The notes under the pieces: model-generated
What the model saw: only the letters and a program-made list of their open reading frames with translations
What the model was told of the DNA's origin: nothing
Database searches by the model: none
Translations under genes and position numbers: made by a program
Part shown: piece by piece, positions 5,749 to 9,599 of the stretch
Layout: the number at the start of each line of letters is the position of its first letter
How positions within the stretch are numbered: position 1 is the stretch's first letter
DNA from: CAVQFC01 sp036497895
GTDB lineage: Bacteria > Acidobacteriota > Vicinamibacteria > Vicinamibacterales > CAVVIG01
DNA length: 9,599 bases
Direction: 5' to 3'
Assembly (NCBI GenBank): GCA_036497895.1
Contig: DASXIR010000245.1
Location: 1 to 9,599, forward strand

Positions 5749-8382
5749 ATCCGCCGAGGGAGGCGGTTCGTAGCCCACGACCACGATTTCGCGCGGCTCG
5801 CCGACGGTGGTGGCGAACGCGACAACCCGCAGGGCCGCACGCAGATCGGCTTCCACAATCGGCATCAGAGCCGCGCTGTCGGCGTCGGTCTTCACCGTCA
5901 CACCGGTGATCGGCACCTTGAGCGGCTGCTTGGCTTCGGATCGCTGCTTGCGAACCTCGAACATCACTTTGGTTGCCCAGGTGTACGCGCGCTCGTCGGT
6001 CTGCCGAACGTCTTCGCCGTGATCGCCGATCATCGACAGCAGTTCGTCCGGCGTCGGCCAGGCGGCTGTGTGGATCGATCCGTCGCGCCACCACGACCAT
6101 ACCTCCTCGGTCACGAATGGCAGAAAGGGCGCAAACAGCCGCAGCATCACGGACAGCGCTGCAGTCAGCGCCGCATTCGCTGAGCCGGCACCCTCGGCGC
6201 CCTGCTCACCGTAGCGGCGTCCCTTCACCAGCTCGAGGTAGTCATCGCAGAATCCCCAGAAGAAGGCTTCGGTGCGCTGCAGCACTCGCGCATAGTCGTA
6301 GCCCTCGAACGCCACGGTCACCTCCGCCACGAGTGAGGCCAGGTTCCGCAGCATCGCCCGATCGACCGGCGCGGTGACCTTGCCCTGCGGTTCCGCTGAC
6401 ATCAACGCGAACTTCGAGGCGTTGAGGATCTTGATCGCGAGCCGCCGCCCCACCTTCATCTGCGCGGGGTCGAACGCGGTGTCGGTCCCGGGACGACCAC
6501 TGGCCGCCCAATAGCGCACACCGTCTGAACCATGCTCTTCGAGCAATCCGAGCGGCGTGACGACGTTGCCCTTCGATTTCGACATCTTCTTACGGTCGGG
6601 ATCGAGCACCCAGCCCGAGATGGCGGCATGACTCCAGGGCAATGAATCGTGCTCGAGATGCGCGCGCAGCACGGACGTGAACAGCCAGGTGCGGATGATG
6701 TCGTGCGCCTGCGGCCGCAGATCCATCGGAAACGTACGCGCGAACAGATCGGGATCGTCGGGCCAGCCACACACAATCTGCGGCGACATCGACGAGGTGG
6801 CCCACGTGTCCATTACGTCGGGATCGCCCACGAAACCACCGGGGACGCCGCGTTGATCCGCGCGGTAGCCGGCCGGCACATCGGTCGAGGGATCGATCGG
6901 CGTCTGCGCATCGCCGGCCGCGATCGGATGGTCGTGATCCACCTGTCCCTGCGGGGTCAGCGGATACCAGACCGGAAACGGCACGCCGAAAAATCGCTGG
7001 CGGCTGATGCACCAATCACCGTTGAGACCGTTCGCCCAGTTTTCGAACCGGTTCTCCATGTACTCCGGGTGCCAGCGCAGCTCGCGGCCGCGCGCGATCA
7101 GCGCCTCGCGCAATTCGATGGTCTTGATGAACCATTGGCGGCTGGTGATGATCTCGAGTGGCCGGTCGCCCTTCTCGAAAAACTTCACCGCATGGGTGAT
7201 CGGTCTCGGTTCGCCGATGAGATCGCCACTCTTGCTCAATTGCTCGACGATTTTGGCGCGGGCCTTGGCGGCCGACAACCCTTTCAGCTCGCTGTAGTAC
7301 TGCTGCGCGCGCTCCGGCTGTGCCGATTCCCAACCCCGTGCTCCCCAGGTGATATCGCGAAGCGTACCGTCGGCCTGGATGATCGCGCGCACCGGCAGGC
7401 TGAGCTCGCGCCACCAGGTCACGTCGGTTGTATCGCCGAAGGTGCAGATCATCGCGATGCCGCTCCCCTTTTCGGGGTCGGCGAGCGTATGCGCACGCAC
7501 CGGCACACGGACGCCAAAGAGCGGCGTCAACACGTGCTTGCCGAACAGCGGCTGGTAGCGCACGTCATCCGGATGGGCGACCAACGCCACGCATGCCGGA
7601 ATCAACTCCGGGCGCGTCGTCTCGATCTCGACGGTGGATCGAGACAGCCCCCGGGCTTCAGCGTCCGGCAGCGAGAACGCGATCTTGTGATACGCGCCAG
7701 GCATTTCGCGGTCTTCGAGTTCGGCCTGGGCGACGGCGGTCTTGAAATCGATGTCCCACAACGTCGGCGCTTCAACCTGATAGGCCTGGCCCCGCTGCAG
7801 CAGGTGGAGAAACGCCAGCTGCGAGACGCGCTGGGATCGTTTCGAGATGGTCGCGTACGTCATCGACCAGTCGACCGACAGGCCGAGCGTTTTCCACAGC
7901 TGTTCGAAGACCTTTTCGTCCTCGGTGGTCAGCCGCGCGCACAGCTCGATGAAATTGGGACGTGACACCGACAACGGCGGCTTCGGCGGCTGTGCCGGCG
8001 GCACGAACTCCGGCACATACGGCAGCGATGGATCGCAACGTACGCCGTAGTAGTTCTGCACCCGTCGTTCGGTCGGCAGACCGTTGTCGTCCCACCCCAT
8101 CGGATAGAACACTTCCTTGCCGCGCATGCGGTGGAACCGCGCGACGACGTCGGTGTGCGTGTAGGAAAAGACATGACCGACGTGCAGCGAACCGCTGACG
8201 GTCGGCGGCGGCGTGTCGATAGCGAAAACGTCAGCGCGGGAACGCGTGCGATCGAAGCGAAAGACGCCGGACGATTCCCAGTGCGGGACCCACTTGGCTT
8301 CGAGCCCCTCCAGAGCCGGTTTCTCGGGCAGCCGGAGGCGAGCCGGATCCAGGCTGGTGAGCAAAGACGACGACTGAGACAT
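5737..8382 (-). CDS. valS: Valyl-tRNA synthetase, archaeal-type (type 2)
   Basis: This 881-residue class I synthetase charges tRNA-Val in the cytoplasm. The HIGH box is HVGH (67-70, in PPPTVSGSLHVGH) and KMSKS is at 599-603 (DRKKMSKSKGN). GWDDNGLPTERRVQ (96-109) and QNYYGVRCDPSLPY mark the archaeal-like ValRS type also seen in actinobacteria and some alphaproteobacteria, rather than the common bacterial type. The editing (CP1) domain includes ETTRPELIPACVA (254-266) and GSGIAMICTFGDTTDVTWW (306-324). DWCISRQ is at 456-462 and DVMDTWATSS at 522-531. An anticodon-binding helical domain follows from ~670. The tail ends at ~870 without the C-terminal coiled-coil arm of E. coli-type ValRS (951 residues), which fits type 2. 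The ATG at 8382 is directly preceded by AGAGG, which is too close to be a good Shine-Dalgarno. It is probably the first gene of the valS-nadC-birA-unknown-rlmD run. All catalytic motifs are intact. Confidence 0.97.
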   Translation of the reverse strand: MSQSSSLLTSLDPARLRLPEKPALEGLEAKWVPHWESSGVFRFDRTRSRADVFAIDTPPPTVSGSLHVGHVFSYTHTDVVARFHRMRGKEVFYPMGWDDNGLPTERRVQNYYGVRCDPSLPYVPEFVPPAQPPKPPLSVSRPNFIELCARLTTEDEKVFEQLWKTLGLSVDWSMTYATISKRSQRVSQLAFLHLLQRGQAYQVEAPTLWDIDFKTAVAQAELEDREMPGAYHKIAFSLPDAEARGLSRSTVEIETTRPELIPACVALVAHPDDVRYQPLFGKHVLTPLFGVRVPVRAHTLADPEKGSGIAMICTFGDTTDVTWWRELSLPVRAIIQADGTLRDITWGARGWESAQPERAQQYYSELKGLSAAKARAKIVEQLSKSGDLIGEPRPITHAVKFFEKGDRPLEIITSRQWFIKTIELREALIARGRELRWHPEYMENRFENWANGLNGDWCISRQRFFGVPFPVWYPLTPQGQVDHDHPIAAGDAQTPIDPSTDVPAGYRADQRGVPGGFVGDPDVMDTWATSSMSPQIVCGWPDDPDLFARTFPMDLRPQAHDIIRTWLFTSVLRAHLEHDSLPWSHAAISGWVLDPDRKKMSKSKGNVVTPLGLLEEHGSDGVRYWAASGRPGTDTAFDPAQMKVGRRLAIKILNASKFALMSAEPQGKVTAPVDRAMLRNLASLVAEVTVAFEGYDYARVLQRTEAFFWGFCDDYLELVKGRRYGEQGAEGAGSANAALTAALSVMLRLFAPFLPFVTEEVWSWWRDGSIHTAAWPTPDELLSMIGDHGEDVRQTDERAYTWATKVMFEVRKQRSEAKQPLKVPITGVTVKTDADSAALMPIVEADLRAALRVVAFATTVGEPREIVVVGYEPPPSADVRT

Positions 8383-8391
8383 CCTCTGATC

Positions 8392-8397
8392 GTATTA
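8392..8397 (-). promoter_or_regulatory. Possible -10 element upstream of valS
   Basis: The 77-base gap before valS contains TAATAC on the - strand, 9 bases before the ATG at 8382. No TTGACA-like -35 sits at the right distance (the hexamer 17 bases upstream is CGACCA). If used, the transcript would begin almost at the ATG and be leaderless or nearly so. This is a weak call from a single hexamer. Confidence 0.2.
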
Positions 8398-8434
8398 CGG
8401 ATTGGGAAATCAGATGGTCGCGATTCCGGAGATT

Positions 8435-8460
8435 GCCCGCCCGATCGCGCGATGGCGGGC
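8435..8460 (-). terminator. GC-rich hairpin after the response-regulator stop
   Basis: GCCCGCC (8435-8441) pairs perfectly with GGCGGGC (8454-8460), enclosing the palindrome ATCGCGCGAT (8444-8453). The arm nearest the response-regulator gene ends inside its TAG stop codon (8462-8460). On the - strand the stem is followed by AATCTCC, not a T-run, so it is at best a non-canonical or attenuating terminator. It could instead separate or stabilise the 3' end of the response-regulator message before valS. Confidence 0.4.
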
Positions 8461-9599
8461 TACTCGATGGCGGACTTGATCCGTGCGATCTCTTCGGAGA
8501 TCAATCGCTCGGCGACCTTCGAGACAATGTCCGAGACCGTCTCGCGGACCACTCGATCGGACAGGCGATCGAGCACTCGGCGGGTAACGGCTTCGATCAG
8601 CTCCTCGGTGACTTCCACCGGTGCGGGTGCGGCGGGAGCCGGAGGAGCCGGAGGCGCCAGCGTCGCCGGCCAGGTGACCGCAATGTCGGAAAGCGGACCT
8701 TGCTCGGCCGCGAGCAGCGCGGCGAACGCATCGGCGAGCGACGGCAGCGCCGGCGGTTTCGGCGGCAGCGAGCGCGCCATCGTGTCGGAGGAAGCCGGCA
8801 TCGCGGCAGGCGGCTCGGCCCCTGGCGCCCGCCCGGTGTGCTCGCCGCCGGTCGAAACAACGCTGAGCGGCGCCAACGGTTCGGTGACCGCGATCGGCAC
8901 GGGCGCGGCGAACGACGCCACCGGCGGCGGGGCTTCGTAGTGTGACACCGGCGTCAACGGTTCGGGAGCGTGTGAGCCGCCCATGTCCGGTGCAACCGGC
9001 GCTGGTGGTTGGGAACCTCGCGACGTCTCCCTGACCGGTGGAAGAGATTCGAGGGCGTCGAGGTCCCATTTCTCCGCCGCGGTCTCTACCTGGGCCGGCA
9101 CCGCTGATGGCTGCCCGCTCTCGAGGTTGGCGAAGGCCGCGTCCAGACGATCGAAATACGCATTCAGTTCGCCGCCTTCGCCGCCCGCGGCGTCGAACGG
9201 CTGCGGCCGACTCTCGGCGGGCGCGACCGCCTCCGGCGCTACTGCAGCCGCAGACGGGTGCTCGCCGGCTGTCCGCGGTCGCGACAGCAGCTCTCGAACA
9301 CGGCCAATCACCATCTGGGGTTCGAACGGCTTCGCGAGGACGCCGTCGCAACCGGCCTGGGCCGCACGCTCCTGATCAACCGGTTCGAACGCACCGGTCA
9401 GCAGGACGACCGGAATATGGGCCAGCCTGGGGGTCCGACGCATGAACTGCGCGACTTCGTAGCCATTGCGTCCCGGCATGCCGATGTCCGCCAGGACGAT
9501 ATCAGGGGTCGTGGCCTCGAGGCGCTCGATTGCCTGGTCGCCGTCGCTGACGGCCACGACCTTGATGTCTTCGTCGGCAAACGTCAGCTCGATGACGCG
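8460..9599 (-). CDS. Response regulator: receiver domain, long Pro/Ala-rich linker, C-terminal helical tail (5' end outside window)
   Basis: The frame is open to the window edge, giving 379 residues without the true start. The GTG at 9557 is internal to the receiver, because in-frame codons upstream (RVIELTFADEDIKVV) continue the fold. The receiver covers about the first 105 residues. The phospho-acceptor Asp is in VLADIGMPG (codon 9488-9486), the Thr in VVLLTGA and the Lys in LAKPF. The acidic pair of strand 1 is beyond the edge. About 220 residues rich in Pro, Ala, Glu and Ser follow, interrupted by a helix-like ELNAYFDRLDAAFANLE. The protein closes with ~55 charged, amphipathic residues (from EVTEELIEAV to AERLISEEIARIKSAIE). 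No DNA-binding, GGDEF, HD or kinase domain is seen, so output is probably by protein interaction. The tail faintly recalls the PopZ/DUF2497 C-terminal helices, a guess only. Partner kinase and pathway are unknown. It lies 77 bases upstream of valS. Confidence 0.85.
   Translation of the reverse strand, partial: RVIELTFADEDIKVVAVSDGDQAIERLEATTPDIVLADIGMPGRNGYEVAQFMRRTPRLAHIPVVLLTGAFEPVDQERAAQAGCDGVLAKPFEPQMVIGRVRELLSRPRTAGEHPSAAAVAPEAVAPAESRPQPFDAAGGEGGELNAYFDRLDAAFANLESGQPSAVPAQVETAAEKWDLDALESLPPVRETSRGSQPPAPVAPDMGGSHAPEPLTPVSHYEAPPPVASFAAPVPIAVTEPLAPLSVVSTGGEHTGRAPGAEPPAAMPASSDTMARSLPPKPPALPSLADAFAALLAAEQGPLSDIAVTWPATLAPPAPPAPAAPAPVEVTEELIEAVTRRVLDRLSDRVVRETVSDIVSKVAERLISEEIARIKSAIE
8635..8658. 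repeat. 9-base tandem repeat inside the response-regulator linker
   Basis: GGAGCCGGA occurs twice in tandem (8635-8643, 8644-8652) followed by a partial copy GGCGCC. On the coding strand it encodes the Ala/Pro run APPAPPAPAAP just before the C-terminal helical tail. This is ordinary low-complexity linker DNA that can vary in length by slippage. Confidence 0.55.

Noticed and set aside
6649..7965. Long + strand open frame opposite valS (438 codons)
   Set aside because: It is antisense to a clearly real ValRS. Its composition (Arg, His, Gln, Asp-rich) is typical of shadow frames in GC-rich DNA, and no motif is seen.
8635..8658. Tandem GGAGCCGGA as a regulatory or CRISPR-like repeat
   Set aside because: It lies in coding sequence for a Pro/Ala linker and is explained by codon repetition.
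8410..9351. - strand open frame of 313 codons overlapping the response regulator
   Set aside because: It is an alternative frame of the low-complexity linker, Arg-rich, while the receiver domain is clear in the other frame.
9555..9557. GTG as the start of the response regulator
   Set aside because: It would delete the first strand and helix of the receiver fold; the in-frame codons upstream to the window edge continue a receiver-like sequence.

Overview
The window is GC-rich bacterial chromosome, densely packed with housekeeping genes. The protein styles point to Acidobacteriota, probably a Vicinamibacteria-like lineage: a divergent ArgRS, an archaeal-type ValRS, and a response regulator with a long Pro/Ala-rich linker. 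This placement rests on remembered family resemblance, not on a search. Coding density is about 97%. No stretch of 300 bases lacks a gene, and I see no tRNA, rRNA, CRISPR array, transposase or prophage gene.

There are two convergent blocks. The left block is on the + strand (1-1909). It holds the 3' two thirds of argS, cut by the window edge, and 13 bases later a small class I glutamine amidotransferase of the peptidase C26 / gamma-glutamyl-GABA hydrolase family. The right block is on the - strand (9599 down to 2053). It reads, in transcription order: a response regulator cut at its 5' end, valS, nadC, birA, an unrecognised 240-residue protein, and an RlmD/RumA-family rRNA uracil methyltransferase. 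Spacing in the right block is tight. There are 77 bases before valS and 30 between valS and nadC. The nadC/birA and birA/unknown pairs overlap by 20 and 10 bases, and 24 bases separate the unknown gene from rlmD. valS through rlmD is therefore plausibly one transcript. A GC-rich hairpin just after the response-regulator stop may partly separate that gene.

Functionally the right operon joins translation (Val-tRNA charging, 23S rRNA m5U) with cofactor work (NAD de novo synthesis by NadC, biotin attachment by BirA). The unknown protein sits inside this translationally coupled core.

The convergent gap 1910-2052 is the least ordinary DNA here. It holds an imperfect 19-bp inverted repeat (17/19) and an 8-base-periodic AT-rich tract. 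Similar AT-richer sequence recurs in the two small spacers flanking valS. No complete novel system is evident. The best leads are the unknown birA-coupled gene, the response regulator's conserved-looking C-terminal helical tail, the RlmD that lacks one iron-sulfur cysteine, and the spacer repeats.
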